A DNA stretch of 64,000 nucleotides from Neoroseomonas marina (GCF_012927745.1 NZ_JABBKX010000002.1:659999-723998); one strand, 5' to 3'. Positions 37,003-47,455 are shown, counted from the first letter of the stretch. Made by a program: numbers and translations. The notes: a model not told the origin generated them from the letters alone.

Positions 37003-37412
37003 TCCTCGTCCTCGAGCGACAGGCCCAGTTCGTCCAGGCCTTCCTCCAGCATGTCGCCGAGCATGTCGATGCCGAGCAGGTAGTCCGCGGGGTCGCGCAC
37101 GTTGCGCTCGCGCGCCAGGGTGCGGGCCTCTTCCCAGTCCTCGGCCGAGTAGTCGCCGCGCCCGATCCAGGCGAGCGCGATCAGGGAGGCCTGCTCGTCC
37201 TCGTTCAGATCGTTGATGAAGGCGCGCAGCGCGTCCTCATCCATGTTCTCGTCGTCCTCGGCGTCGAGGCCTTCCTCGTCCTCCTCCTCGCGCGCGAGGG
37301 CGCCGCTTTCCTCGCCCTCCTGCACTGCGCGGGCGGCGTCCACGATGGCGGCGACGGACTCGAGGCTGATGCCGAGATCGAAGTCCTCGTCCTCGTCCTC
37401 GGGTGCGGCCAT
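36999..37412 (-). CDS. Acidic DUF3775-like protein
   Basis: A 137-aa very acidic cytoplasmic protein (long Glu/Asp runs at about 1-15, 38-65 and at the C-terminus). The middle has FINDLNEDEQASLIALAWIGRGDYSAEDW (split at about 68-96), followed by ARERNVRDPADYLLGIDMLGDML. This core matches the DUF3775 group of alphaproteobacteria; function unknown. The ATG start at 37412 follows AGGAG. It is the first gene of a two-gene unit with the lipoprotein downstream. Confidence 0.78.
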   Translation of the reverse strand: MAAPEDEDEDFDLGISLESVAAIVDAARAVQEGEESGALAREEEDEEGLDAEDDENMDEDALRAFINDLNEDEQASLIALAWIGRGDYSAEDWEEARTLARERNVRDPADYLLGIDMLGDMLEEGLDELGLSLEDEE

Positions 37413-37458
37413 GGTCTTCACTCCTGGTCTGGTCGGGCGGCAATCAAGCATGGGCGGG

Positions 37459-37477
37459 CGGGGGCTTGCCACCCCCG
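37459..37477 (-). terminator. Hairpin downstream of the aldo/keto reductase
   Basis: A 6-bp stem, CGGGGG / CCCCCG with loop CTTGCCA, lies in the 210-bp gap between the aldo/keto reductase stop and the next gene on the same strand. It is plausible as a terminator, but there is no T-tract. I see nothing else with clear meaning in that gap. Confidence 0.3.
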
Positions 37478-37622
37478 GGGCGCCCGATGGGCCGCGGCGC
37501 TCCATCTGTTTGAAAAGTCGGGTCCCTCCGCGCCCAAACGGTCCCGATCCGGGGCTGGGACAATCGCGCGGGTGCGATGCTGCCCGTCGGGCGGCGCGGC
37601 GAGAGCTTCCTGCGACCGACCG

Positions 37623-38450
37623 TCAGGCGTCCCAATCGGGGGCAAAGGAGGGATTCACCAGGCGGCGGTCCTTCGGCAGCCGGGCGATGGCCGCGAGGTC
37701 CTCGGCATCGAGCCGGATCGCGGCCGCGGCGAGGTTCTCCCGCTGCCCCTCCGGCCGGCCCGATTTCGGGATGGCGACGACCCCGTCCTGCGCCAGCAAC
37801 CAGGCGAGGGCGATCTGCACCGGGCTGGCCCCGTATTTCGTGGCGATGGCGCGCATCACCGGGTCGTCATTCACCTGCGCCTTCGCGATGGGCGCGTAGG
37901 CCGTCAGGGCGAGGCCGTGCCGGCGGCAGAGCGCGGCGAGGCGGTCCTGCCAGAGATAGACATGCGCCTCGACCTGCAGCGCCGCGAGGGGTGCGATGCC
38001 GAGTGCGATCGCCCGTTCCAGCAGCCCGGGCGGGAAGTTCGACACGCCGACGGCGCGCGCCAGCCCGTCCTGCTGCAGCTTCGCCAGCGCGCCGAGGGCC
38101 GCCGGCAGATCCATGTCGACCGCCGGCCAGTGGATCAGGATCAGGTCCGCATAGCGCATGCCGAGCCGCTTCAGCGATGCCTCGGCCGAGGCGCGCAGCG
38201 CTTCGGGGGCGAGTTCCGTCCACCACACCTTGGTGGTGAGGAAGATCTCCCCCCGCCGCACGCCCGAGGCCGCGATGCCGGCGCCGACCGCATCCTCGTT
38301 GCCATACATCGCCGCGGTGTCGATGTGCCGGTAGCCGAGGCCGATGGCGGTCTCGACGGCCTGTTGCGCCTCCGCCCCGCGCAGCGTCCAGGTGCCCAGC
38401 CCGATGCGCGGGACGCGCAGGCGCGGCGTCTCGAGGATCGGCGCGCTCAT
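37623..38450 (-). CDS. Aldo/keto reductase (AKR5-like)
   Basis: A 275-aa NADPH-dependent carbonyl reductase. The catalytic tetrad is complete: Asp in YRHIDTAAMYGNE, the Tyr in the same motif, Lys in LTTKVWW and His in LILIHWP. The cofactor pocket is represented by AIPKSGRPEGQRENLAA. Overall it resembles 2,5-diketo-D-gluconate/methylglyoxal reductases. The ATG start overlaps the end of the WD40 gene by 4 bp, so the two are co-transcribed. The physiological substrate is not evident. Confidence 0.88.
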   Translation of the reverse strand: MSAPILETPRLRVPRIGLGTWTLRGAEAQQAVETAIGLGYRHIDTAAMYGNEDAVGAGIAASGVRRGEIFLTTKVWWTELAPEALRASAEASLKRLGMRYADLILIHWPAVDMDLPAALGALAKLQQDGLARAVGVSNFPPGLLERAIALGIAPLAALQVEAHVYLWQDRLAALCRRHGLALTAYAPIAKAQVNDDPVMRAIATKYGASPVQIALAWLLAQDGVVAIPKSGRPEGQRENLAAAAIRLDAEDLAAIARLPKDRRLVNPSFAPDWDA

Positions 38451-39472
38451 CGCTTCGACAGGTCCACCAGGCCCGCGCCGCCGGCCTCGGTGCCGAAGGC
38501 GAGGTGCGTGCCGGCATCGTTCCAGGCGAGGGCCGAAACCGCCGAACCGCCCGGCGGGGCAACCGGCACGACGCGGCCCGAGGCGACCTCGGCGATCAGC
38601 ACCAGCCCGTCGCCGAAGCCCGCGGCCACGACCTCCTGCTGCGGGTGGCAGGCGACCATCGTGCAGAGCACGCCGTCCCCGCCCGCGAGCTCGGTCGGCG
38701 CCTTGCCCATCGGCCCGCCGCCGAAGAAGGGCCAGAGCACGACGCAATCCGCCCCGGCGGTCGCGAGCCAGCGCCCCTTGGCGGTGAAGCCCATCGACTT
38801 CGTCTTCGACGGATAGCCGGCCATCCGCATGTGCTGGCCATCCGCCAGGCGCCAGCCATGCAGCGTGTTCTCCTGCATGGAGGTCACGACATGCGTCCCG
38901 TCCGGGCTGATGAGGACGCCCGTGTGGCTGCCCTTCCATTCGAGCAGCCGGGGCGAACTTTCCTTCGCCGCGACGAACCACAGCGAGGCGCCGTTGTAGT
39001 GGGAGGCGGCGAGGCGCTTGCCCTTCGGGTCGAAGGCGATGCCGGTGACCGTGGACGGGTGCGCGAGGGACTTCAACGCCGCCCCCTTGCCGTCGAGCAG
39101 GTGCACCGCCTTGCCCACCGCCGCGGCGCGCAGGCCGGATTCATGGCTCGCGACCTGGTCGACCCAGCGGCTGCCGTATGTCGCGACCTCGGTCGCGGTG
39201 GCGTCGGGGGCGATGCGCATCAGCCGCCCGTCGTCGCCGCCGGTGATCACCCCGTCCTTGCAGTCCGGCGCGATGGCGAGGCAGGCGCCGTCATGCGCGG
39301 CGACACCGGCCCAGTCGCCCTCGATGGCCGCGAGGCGCACGGTGCCGTCGCCCAGCGCGAAGGCGCAGGACCGGCCGCCGCGCCCGAAGGCGGCGCCCAC
39401 GACCCAGGCGCCAAGATCCTCGGCCCGGCCGCGATGGGAGATGAGGTAGTCGGCGGTTAGGGACGTGCTCAT
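38447..39472 (-). CDS. WD40-repeat protein
   Basis: A 341-aa beta-propeller protein. Blades recur about every 40 residues, each ending in a Gly/Asp turn and a short hydrophobic strand: GDGTVRLAAIEGDWAGV, GGDDGRLMRIAPDATATEV, SPDGTHVVTSMQENTLHGW, ATAGADCVVLWPFFGGGP, and GFGDGLVLIAEVASGRV. There is no signal peptide, so it is probably a cytoplasmic scaffold. Similar single-domain WD40 proteins are annotated in many alphaproteobacteria without a known partner. It heads a two-gene unit with the aldo/keto reductase. Confidence 0.82.
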   Translation of the reverse strand: MSTSLTADYLISHRGRAEDLGAWVVGAAFGRGGRSCAFALGDGTVRLAAIEGDWAGVAAHDGACLAIAPDCKDGVITGGDDGRLMRIAPDATATEVATYGSRWVDQVASHESGLRAAAVGKAVHLLDGKGAALKSLAHPSTVTGIAFDPKGKRLAASHYNGASLWFVAAKESSPRLLEWKGSHTGVLISPDGTHVVTSMQENTLHGWRLADGQHMRMAGYPSKTKSMGFTAKGRWLATAGADCVVLWPFFGGGPMGKAPTELAGGDGVLCTMVACHPQQEVVAAGFGDGLVLIAEVASGRVVPVAPPGGSAVSALAWNDAGTHLAFGTEAGGAGLVDLSKR

Positions 39473-39517
39473 GGGGGCCTGTATGCCGCCATCCGGGACG
39501 CGATGCGAGGGGGAGCC

Positions 39518-41209
39518 TCAGCCCACCGGCAGGCGCACCACGAAGCGCGCGCCCGCCACGCTGCCATCGGCCCGCCGCCGGTTCTCCGCCGTGATGGTCC
39601 CGCGCAGCCCCTCGACGATCTGCTTGCTGATGGACAGGCCGAGGCCGGAATGCTGGCCGAAGCGCTCGCCGCGGGGGCGTTCGGAGTAGAAGCGCTCGAA
39701 GATGCTCTCGAGCTTCTGCTCGGGGATGCCGGGGCCTTCGTCCTCGATCGCGACCTCGGCGAGGGCGCCCGTCAGGCGCGCCTTCACCCAGACATGGCCC
39801 TTCTCCGGGCTGAAGGAGATCGCGTTGCCCAGCAGGTTGCGGAAGACCTGCACGATGCGGCCTTCGACGCCGCGCACCACCATCGGGCCCGGCGGGGCTT
39901 CGAGGACGACGATGGCGTCGTCCTCCTTGCGCGTCGCCTGGTGCAGTTCGGATAGCGCCGAGAGGATCGGCGCGATGTCGACCGGGGTGGAGACGGTGCG
40001 CGACAGTTCCGCGTCGACGCGGGAGGAGTCGCTGATGTCGCCGATCAGCCGGTCCATCCGCACCGCATCCTCGGCGATGATGTCGAGCAGCCGGTTGCGG
40101 CTGTTCGGGTTCTCGACGCGGCGCAGCGTCTCGAGCGCGCTGCGCACGCTGGTCAGCGGGTTGCGCAGTTCATGCGCGACATCGGCGGCGAAGCGTTCGT
40201 TGGCATCGATGCGCGCCCAGAGCGCGCGGGCGGAATTCTGCAGGTCGCGCGCCAGCACGCCGATCTCGTCGTCGCGTGCCATCAGGGGCTCGGGCACCGA
40301 TTCCTCGCGGCCCTCGCCTTCGCGCATGCGTTGCGTGGCGCGCGCGAGGTCGAGCATCGGCGTCGCGATGGTGCGCGCGAGGTAGAAGGACAGCATCACC
40401 GTCAGCACCAGCGCGGTGGCGAAGAGCATCAGGACGGAGACGCGGATCTCGAACAGCCGCGTATCCACCTCGCGCGCATCGCGCGTCAGCAGCACGATGC
40501 CGATGCTCTGCCCGCCGCGCCGCGCCGGCTCGGCGACCGAGACCAGCAGCCGCCCATCCCCGGTCCGCCGGATGTAGGGCCGCACGCCGCCTTCGAGGGC
40601 GAGCCGCAGCTCCTCGCGCCGGTCGGGGCCGAGGTCGGGCTGCCAGTCGAAATCCGGCGCATTCGGGCCGACATCGACCGACACGCCGCTGCCCACCCCG
40701 GTGCTGCGCAGCCCCGAGGGCAGCACACCGGAGAGCCGGTCATAGACCTCGCCCACGGTGGTCGAGAGCGCGCCGCGCGGTTCGGGCGGCGGCAGGGGCT
40801 CGGTCACGACGGCGCCGCCGGGACCCTCGCGCACGCGGCTGTCGGCGACCATCAGGCCGGTATTGTCGAACAGGCGCGCCTGGGTGTTCGGGGACGGTTC
40901 GACCAGGCGGCGCAGCAGCGGCCTGGCGGCCTCCGGCACCAGGATGGCGCGGTCGCCGTCGACCCGCACCGCGGCCTCGGCGATCGCGCCGGCGTAGATC
41001 CGCGCCTGGGTCCGCAGCGCCTCGACCTCCGCTGCGAGCAGGCCGTTCTGGTACTGGTCGAGGTAGAGCAGCGCCGCGGCGAGCAGCGCCGGAGGCACCG
41101 CGTTGACCAGGAGGATGCGACGCAGCAGCGGCGAGAAGCGCCGCGGGCGCGGTTCGGCCGGCGCCTCCGCGCGCAGCGGCGCGGGACGGCGTGCCGAGCC
41201 GTCAGGCAT
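39518..41209 (-). CDS. chvG: Sensor histidine kinase ChvG
   Basis: A 563-aa ExoS/ChvG-type kinase that in rhizobia senses acidity and envelope conditions. Layout: an N-terminal helix (about 30-50), a large periplasmic sensing domain (about 55-265), a second helix (about 270-290), HAMP, HisKA with VAHELRNPLTSVRSALETL (phosphorylated His), and an ATPase domain (NLLGNAISFSPEKG, DEGPGIPE, HSGLGLSISKQIVE). Cognate ChvI is encoded 49 bp upstream in the same operon. Together with pckA nearby, this is the arrangement known from Rhizobiales, where ChvI influences carbon metabolism. Confidence 0.88.
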   Translation of the reverse strand: MPDGSARRPAPLRAEAPAEPRPRRFSPLLRRILLVNAVPPALLAAALLYLDQYQNGLLAAEVEALRTQARIYAGAIAEAAVRVDGDRAILVPEAARPLLRRLVEPSPNTQARLFDNTGLMVADSRVREGPGGAVVTEPLPPPEPRGALSTTVGEVYDRLSGVLPSGLRSTGVGSGVSVDVGPNAPDFDWQPDLGPDRREELRLALEGGVRPYIRRTGDGRLLVSVAEPARRGGQSIGIVLLTRDAREVDTRLFEIRVSVLMLFATALVLTVMLSFYLARTIATPMLDLARATQRMREGEGREESVPEPLMARDDEIGVLARDLQNSARALWARIDANERFAADVAHELRNPLTSVRSALETLRRVENPNSRNRLLDIIAEDAVRMDRLIGDISDSSRVDAELSRTVSTPVDIAPILSALSELHQATRKEDDAIVVLEAPPGPMVVRGVEGRIVQVFRNLLGNAISFSPEKGHVWVKARLTGALAEVAIEDEGPGIPEQKLESIFERFYSERPRGERFGQHSGLGLSISKQIVEGLRGTITAENRRRADGSVAGARFVVRLPVG

Positions 41210-41258
41210 CCGCGCGGGCCGCTGCTGCCGCCGTCATCGTTTCCTCCTGCACCGCCGA

Positions 41259-41960
<702 letters not shown>

Positions 41961-42016
41961 GTCGGGTTCGGGTTTCCGGGTCCTGGGGATCGCGGTTGCG
42001 CCGCGACCGATGTCGT

Positions 42017-42038
42017 CACAATTTCGCGGCCGATTGTG
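42017..42038. promoter_or_regulatory. Dyad between chvI and the HugZ-like gene
   Basis: CACAAT (42017-42022) and ATTGTG (42033-42038) are perfect inverted repeats separated by 10 bp, in a 102-bp divergent intergenic region. Spacing of one and a half turns suits a dimeric regulator. Autoregulation by ChvI is a guess; no proven consensus was matched. Confidence 0.4.
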
Positions 42039-42062
42039 GCACGAGACGGGCCGAGGGCAGAG

Positions 42063-42797
42063 ATGGCGTCGGAACAGGGGATCCGGGAGGCCCGCGGACT
42101 GATTCGCGGCGCGATATCGGCGACGCTGGCCACCGGCGCGGGCGGGCAGCCCTTCGCAAGCCTCGTCACCCCGGCCCCGGCGCCGGACCTGTCCCCGCTG
42201 CTGTGGCTGTCGACGCTGTCCGAGCATACGCGCCACCTCGCGGCCGAACCACGTTGCGCCCTGCTGTTCTCCGGCGTCGCCGAGGGGCCCAATCCGCAGA
42301 CGGCGCCTCGCGTCACTGTGACCGGCCTCGCCGAACGGGTGCCGGAGGGGGACGTCGCGCCGCTCAAGGCCCGGTGGCTGGCCCGCCATCCCTATGCGGC
42401 GCTGTATGCGGATTTCGCCGATTTCGGCCTGTGGCGGGTCCGGCTCGGCGGGGCCTTGCACGTCGGCGGTTTTGCCCGCGCGGAACGCATCAAGGCCGCG
42501 GAACTGGCCCCCGACTCCGCCGCGGTCGCGGCCATCGCCGCCGCCGAGGCCGACATCGTTGCGCATGTGAATGCGGACCACGCGGATGCGGTCGAGGCGA
42601 TCGCGAACGGGCTGCTCGGTGCCGGGCCGGGCTCCTGGCGGCTGGTGGCGGTGGATGTGGATGGCTGCGACCTGTCCGAAGGTAACCGAACAGTTCGTCT
42701 TGCCTTCTTAGCGCCGTTAAGCGATGCGGACGGTGTGCGTACGGCGCTGATCCGTGCGGCGCGGGAGGGAAGGGCGCGGTTGGCGCCGCCCGGCTAG
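42063..42797 (+). CDS. HugZ-like heme-related protein (PNPOx-like fold plus DUF2470)
   Basis: A 244-aa protein. The N-terminal half (about 1-150) has a pyridoxamine-oxidase-like split barrel ([49 protein letters not shown]). The C-terminal half is DUF2470, with the hallmark [14 protein letters not shown] (about 172-185). HugZ/HutZ-type members take part in heme utilisation, with His in the C-terminal domain binding heme. The ATG at 42063 follows GCAGAG. It lies between divergent chvI and pckA, and 87 bp before pckA. Confidence 0.82.
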   Translation: MASEQGIREARGLIRGAISATLATGAGGQPFASLVTPAPAPDLSPLLWLSTLSEHTRHLAAEPRCALLFSGVAEGPNPQTAPRVTVTGLAERVPEGDVAPLKARWLARHPYAALYADFADFGLWRVRLGGALHVGGFARAERIKAAELAPDSAAVAAIAAAEADIVAHVNADHADAVEAIANGLLGAGPGSWRLVAVDVDGCDLSEGNRTVRLAFLAPLSDADGVRTALIRAAREGRARLAPPG

Positions 42798-42884
42798 GGG
42801 CGGCCCTGCCGCAATTCTGCCGCCCATGTCGCGGAAATGGCGTTGGTGCACGCCGCCTTGTGACGCTCAGGAGAGCCGTTCCGC

Positions 42885-44480
42885 ATGACTTCCCCTACCA
42901 CCGCGCTTGCCGGTACCGGCGTTTCCGCCAGCGGCGAGGTCCATGCCAACCTGACCGCCCCCGCCCTGGTCGCGAACGCCCTGCGCCGCGGGGAAGGCCG
43001 GCTGTCGGCGGACGGCGCCTTCATCGCGGTGACCGGCCAGCACACCGGCCGGTCCGTCCAGGACAAGTTCGTGGTGGACGAGCCCGCGACGCGCGAGGCC
43101 GTCTGGTGGGGCAAGGTCAACCAGCCCCTGCCGGCCGACAAGTTCTCGGGCCTGCTGACGAAGGTCCGCGCCTGGCTCGGCCAGAAGGCGGAACTGTTCA
43201 CCCAGGACCTGCATGCCGGCGCTGACCCCGCGCACCGCATCCGCGTGCGCCTGGTCACGACGAACGCCTGGCACGCGCTGTTCGCGCGCAACATGTTCAT
43301 CCGCCCGGCGAAGGCCGACCTTCCGGATTTCGCGGCGGACTGGACCATCCTGCACGCCCCGGAATTCGAGGCCGATCCCGGCGACGACGGCTGCCGCACC
43401 GGCACGGTGATCGCGCTGTCGCTCGCGACCCGCACCATCGTCATCGCCGGCACCTCCTACGCGGGCGAGATCAAGAAGAGCATCTTCACCGTCATGAACT
43501 GGCTGCTGCCGGAACGTGGCGTGCTGCCGATGCATTGCAGCGCCAATGTCGGTGGCAAGGGCGATGTCGCGCTGTTCTTCGGCCTGTCGGGCACCGGCAA
43601 GACGACGCTGTCCTCCGACCCCGAGCGCGCGCTGATCGGCGATGACGAGCATGGCTGGTCGGACACCGGCGTCTTCAACTTCGAAGGCGGCTGCTACGCC
43701 AAGGTCATCAAGCTGTCGCAGGACGCCGAGCCGCAGATCTGGGCCGCCTCCCACCGCTTCGGCACCGTGCTCGAGAACGTGGTGGCCGATGCCGACGGCC
43801 ATCTCGACCTCGATGACAATGCGCTGACCGAGAACACGCGGTCCTGCTACCCGATCCACTACATCCCGAACGTGGTGGAGAAGGGCACGGCCGGCCTGCC
43901 GAAGAACGTGGTCATGCTGACGGCCGATGCCTTCGGCGTGCTGCCGCCGATCAGCAAGCTCTCGGCCGCGCAGGCGATGTACCACTTCCTGTCCGGCTAC
44001 ACGGCGCGCGTCGCGGGCACCGAGAAGGGCCTCGGCAAGGAACCGCAGGCGACTTTCTCCACCTGCTTCGGTGCGCCTTTCCTGCCGCGCCATCCGGAGG
44101 TCTACGGGCGGATGCTCGCGGACCTGATCGCGAAGCACGGTGCGGATTGCTGGCTGGTCAACACCGGCTGGTCGGGCGGCGCCTACGGCACGGGCTCGCG
44201 CATGCCGATCAAGGTGACGCGCGGGCTGCTGCGCGCCGCGCTCGACGGCTCGCTCGCGAAGGTCGAGTTCGTCCAGGATCCCTTCTTCGGCCTGATGATG
44301 CCCAAGGCCGTGCCGGGCATTCCGTCCGAACTGCTGAACCCGCGCGAGGCCTGGGCCGACAAGGCCGCCTACGACCGCACCGCCGCGCGGCTCGTCGGGC
44401 TGTTCGAGAAGAACTTCGCGACCTTCGCCGGCGCGGTCGGCGATGACGTGAAGGCCGCGGCGATCCGCGCGGCGGCCTGA
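42885..44480 (+). CDS. pckA: Phosphoenolpyruvate carboxykinase (ATP)
   Basis: A 531-aa gluconeogenic enzyme converting oxaloacetate to PEP. It has the substrate-binding GQHTGRSVQDKFVVDE, the PEPCK signature around FFGLSGTGKTTLSSDP (P-loop, about 228-243), the metal site GDDEHGWSD, and the C-terminal NTGWSGGAYGTGSRM. It is of the ATP-dependent type by length and motifs. The ATG at 42885 follows CAGGAGAG. It is near chvGI as in Rhizobiales, where ChvI controls pckA expression. A LolA-like gene starts 2 nt after its stop. Confidence 0.97.
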   Translation: MTSPTTALAGTGVSASGEVHANLTAPALVANALRRGEGRLSADGAFIAVTGQHTGRSVQDKFVVDEPATREAVWWGKVNQPLPADKFSGLLTKVRAWLGQKAELFTQDLHAGADPAHRIRVRLVTTNAWHALFARNMFIRPAKADLPDFAADWTILHAPEFEADPGDDGCRTGTVIALSLATRTIVIAGTSYAGEIKKSIFTVMNWLLPERGVLPMHCSANVGGKGDVALFFGLSGTGKTTLSSDPERALIGDDEHGWSDTGVFNFEGGCYAKVIKLSQDAEPQIWAASHRFGTVLENVVADADGHLDLDDNALTENTRSCYPIHYIPNVVEKGTAGLPKNVVMLTADAFGVLPPISKLSAAQAMYHFLSGYTARVAGTEKGLGKEPQATFSTCFGAPFLPRHPEVYGRMLADLIAKHGADCWLVNTGWSGGAYGTGSRMPIKVTRGLLRAALDGSLAKVEFVQDPFFGLMMPKAVPGIPSELLNPREAWADKAAYDRTAARLVGLFEKNFATFAGAVGDDVKAAAIRAAA

Positions 44481-44482
44481 CC

Positions 44483-45070
44483 ATGGCGCGGCACGGGGGG
44501 CGCTTCGTCCCCCCGTCCGTCCCGCGCCGCGCGGCGCTGGTCCTGCCGCTCGCGGCGCAGGCGCCCGATCCGGTCGCCGCGGTGATGGCGCGCCTCGCCG
44601 CGGTGCGGGAAGTGCGGGCCAGCTTCGTCGAGGACAAGGACCTCCCGGAGCTCGACCGCCCGCTGACCTCGCGGGGCCTCCTGTCCTGGCGGGCACCCGA
44701 CCGGCTCGAGAAGCGGACGCTCGAACCCGCCCCCGAATTGTTTCTCGTCGAGGGTGACACGCTGACCCTCGAACGCCCCGAGCGCGGCATCCGCGAGACG
44801 CTCTCCCTCGATACCGCCCCCGAGATCCGTCCGCTGGTCGAGGCCCTCCGCGCCACGCTGGCGGGCGACCTCGCCACGCTGCGCCGCTACCATGAGGTGA
44901 CGTTCAGCGGCACGCCACAGCGCTGGCGCCTGCTGCTCGTGCCGCTGTCGGTCCGCGCGCGGGCGGCGGTGCAGCGTATCGTGCTGGAGGGCGAAGAGGG
45001 CTTCATGAGCACGGTCGAGACGCAGGGCAGCGACGGCCGCAGCCGCCTGGTGGCGACGCGCCTGCCGTGA
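44483..45070 (+). CDS. LolA-like outer-membrane lipid/lipoprotein carrier, aryl-polyene type
   Basis: A 195-aa protein of the LolA-related group found in aryl-polyene loci (ApeL-like). A signal sequence (RRAALVLPLAAQA) is followed by the LolA half-barrel pattern: AAVREVRASFVEDKDLPEL, LTSRGLLSWRAPDRLEKRT and LFLVEGDTLTLE. Such proteins probably ferry the lipid-linked polyene from the exporter to the outer membrane. It starts only 2 nt after pckA, so it could be read through from the pckA transcript. It is the first gene of a run of six to 50548. Confidence 0.75.
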   Translation: MARHGGRFVPPSVPRRAALVLPLAAQAPDPVAAVMARLAAVREVRASFVEDKDLPELDRPLTSRGLLSWRAPDRLEKRTLEPAPELFLVEGDTLTLERPERGIRETLSLDTAPEIRPLVEALRATLAGDLATLRRYHEVTFSGTPQRWRLLLVPLSVRARAAVQRIVLEGEEGFMSTVETQGSDGRSRLVATRLP

Positions 45071-45152
45071 TGCCCGCGACGGCCGCAAGGGCATGGCCGC
45101 GACAGGCCGGCCGGGTGGCGGCCCGAGGGCGCGGCGACGCCGCCCGGGCCGG

Positions 45153-47450
45153 ATGAAGCGCGTCGCGGCCCTGCTGCTCGTCCTCGCTGCGCTGGCCGGC
45201 GCCTTCGCGCTGGCCATGCGGGTCGTGGAGGTGCGCGCCGACATCGCCGACTTCCTCCCCGAACCCGCGACGCCCGAGGCCGCCTTCCTGCTGCAGGAAC
45301 TGCGCAGCGGCGCCGCGACGACGCTGCTGCTCGCGGGCATCGAGGGGGCACCCGCGGCCGACCTCGCCCGCATCTCCCGATCCGTGGCGCGCGCGATGGT
45401 GGAATCGGGGGCCTTCAGCCTGGTGGCGAATGGCAGCGCCGTGGTCGGCGACGAGGAAGCCGCCGTGCTCTTCGCCCATCGCTACGCCCTGTCCCCCGCC
45501 GCGACGCCGGAGGCCTTCGCCGAGCCGGCGCTGCGCGGTGCGCTCGAGGGTGTCCTGGACGGGCTCCGGTCCTCCGCGGCGCCGCTGGTGCGCCGCTTCG
45601 CCTTCGCCGACCCGACCGGCGCCTTCCTCGCCATGCTGCGCGCCTGGGCCGGAGAGGCGCGCGTCGCGACCGAGAACGGCGTCTGGATGGTCGATGGCCG
45701 CGCCCTGCTAGTTGCCCAGACCCGCGCCTCGGGCCTCGATACGGAATCCCAGGCCCAGGCGGTCGCGACCATCCGCCAGGCCTATGACGCTGCCGCACCG
45801 CCCCCGGGAACCCGGCTCCTGGTCTCCGGCCCCGGCGTCTTCGCGGCCGAGGCGGCCGCGACGGTGCGTGCCGATGTCGCGCTGGTGTCGAAACTATCCC
45901 TCGTGCTGGTGGGGGCGTTCCTGCTGTGGCGCTACCGGTCGCCGATGATGCTGGCGGTGGTGGCGCTGCCGCTCTCGGTGGGCACGCTGGCGGCGCTCCT
46001 CGTCGTCGGCGCGGTGTTCGGCCATGTGCACGCCGCGGCGATCGGCTTCGGCATCACCATGCTCGGCGTCTGCGACGACTACCCGCTGCTGCTGGTGACC
46101 AACCGCGCGCCGGGGGAGTCCCCGCGCGAGACGGCGCGTCGGATCTGGCCGACGCTGCGCCTTGCGGCGGCGGCGGCCGTGGCGGGGCTGACGCCGATGC
46201 TGGCCTCCGGCTTCCCGGGCCTGGCGCAGCTGGGCCTGTTCGCCGCGACCGGGTTGGTCGGCGCCGCGCTCGCCACCCGGTTCCTGCTGCCACCCTTGCT
46301 GCCGCCGGAAGGCCTGTTCGTGCGGCCGCTACCCGAGCGTCTCGCCCATCTGCTCCTGCGCCTGCCGGCCCGGCGCGGTCCGGTGCTGGTGCTCCTGGCC
46401 GGCGTGGCGGTCGCGCTGGCGCTGGCGGGCGGTCCGCGCATGGAACGCGACCTCGCCGCGCTCAGCCCCGTGCCCGAGCCGGTGCGGGCGCTGGACGAAC
46501 AACTGCGCGGCCAGGTCGGCGCCCCCGATGTCCGTGTCGTGCTGGCCTTGCGCGCCCCTGATGCCGAGGGTGCGCTGCGGGCGGCCGAGGCCACCGCCGC
46601 GCGGCTGATGGCGTCCGGCACCGTCGCGGCGATCGATCACCCCGCGCGCTTCCTGCCGAGCGTTGCGACCCAGCGGATCCGTATCGCGGCCCTGCCGGAT
46701 GCCGCGACGGTGGCCCAGCGGCTCGAGGCCGCACGCAACGGGCTGCCGTTCCGCGCCGCCGCGTTCCAGCCCTTCCTCGACGGGATCGAGGACGCCCGCC
46801 GCCTGCCGCCGCTGACGCCCGCGGATCTCGGGGCGCTGCCGACGCTGGCCGCGCGCCTGTCCCCTCTGCTGCGGCAGGAGGGGCAGGGCTGGCGCGCCCT
46901 GCTGCTGCCCAGCGGCATCCGCGACATGGATGCGCTGCGCGCGGCCGCGGCGGCGGTCCCGGGGCTGCTGCTGGTCGATTTCAAGGCTGAGACCGGGGCG
47001 CTGCTCGATCAGGGGATCAAGGAGGCGCTGAAATGGGGCGGGGTCGGCGCGCTGCTGGTGCTGGTCCTGCTCGGCGCCGGCCGCGGCCTGACCGGCGGGC
47101 TGCGCATCGCGCTGTCCCTGGCGGGGGCGCTGCTGCTGACCTTCGCCATCCTTGCTGCGCTGGGGGAACGGATCGGGGTCTTTCACCTCACGGCGGCGCT
47201 CTTGTTGGCCGGCGTGGGGATGGACTATGCGTTGTTCATGTCACGTTCCGGCGAGGAGAGCACCGAGGACGCCGCACGTGCCCTGGGTTCGGTCATCAGC
47301 TGCATGGTCACGACGCTGCTCACCTTCGGCCTGCTCGCGCTCTGCGCCACGCCGGTGCTGCACGCCACAGGGCTGACCGTGACGGTGGGCGTCGCCTCGG
47401 CCTTCCTGCTCGCCTGCGCCCTGGCGCCGCGCCGGGCCGGGACCAGGTGA
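45153..47450 (+). CDS. MMPL/RND-family exporter, aryl-polyene type
   Basis: A 765-aa inner-membrane transporter with the two-fold RND plan: one helix (about 2-22), a periplasmic loop, five helices (about 240-395), a second single helix and loop (about 405-625), and five more helices (about 630-760). GVGMDYALFMSRSGEES in the second half is typical of MMPL proteins. It resembles ApeM/XanF-type exporters of aryl polyenes and probably moves the lipid-linked product with LolA help. The start is uncertain: ATG 45153 fits the first helix, an in-frame ATG at 45093 would add 20 basic residues. Confidence 0.85.
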   Translation: MKRVAALLLVLAALAGAFALAMRVVEVRADIADFLPEPATPEAAFLLQELRSGAATTLLLAGIEGAPAADLARISRSVARAMVESGAFSLVANGSAVVGDEEAAVLFAHRYALSPAATPEAFAEPALRGALEGVLDGLRSSAAPLVRRFAFADPTGAFLAMLRAWAGEARVATENGVWMVDGRALLVAQTRASGLDTESQAQAVATIRQAYDAAAPPPGTRLLVSGPGVFAAEAAATVRADVALVSKLSLVLVGAFLLWRYRSPMMLAVVALPLSVGTLAALLVVGAVFGHVHAAAIGFGITMLGVCDDYPLLLVTNRAPGESPRETARRIWPTLRLAAAAAVAGLTPMLASGFPGLAQLGLFAATGLVGAALATRFLLPPLLPPEGLFVRPLPERLAHLLLRLPARRGPVLVLLAGVAVALALAGGPRMERDLAALSPVPEPVRALDEQLRGQVGAPDVRVVLALRAPDAEGALRAAEATAARLMASGTVAAIDHPARFLPSVATQRIRIAALPDAATVAQRLEAARNGLPFRAAAFQPFLDGIEDARRLPPLTPADLGALPTLAARLSPLLRQEGQGWRALLLPSGIRDMDALRAAAAAVPGLLLVDFKAETGALLDQGIKEALKWGGVGALLVLVLLGAGRGLTGGLRIALSLAGALLLTFAILAALGERIGVFHLTAALLLAGVGMDYALFMSRSGEESTEDAARALGSVISCMVTTLLTFGLLALCATPVLHATGLTVTVGVASAFLLACALAPRRAGTR

Positions 47451-47455
47451 GGTCC

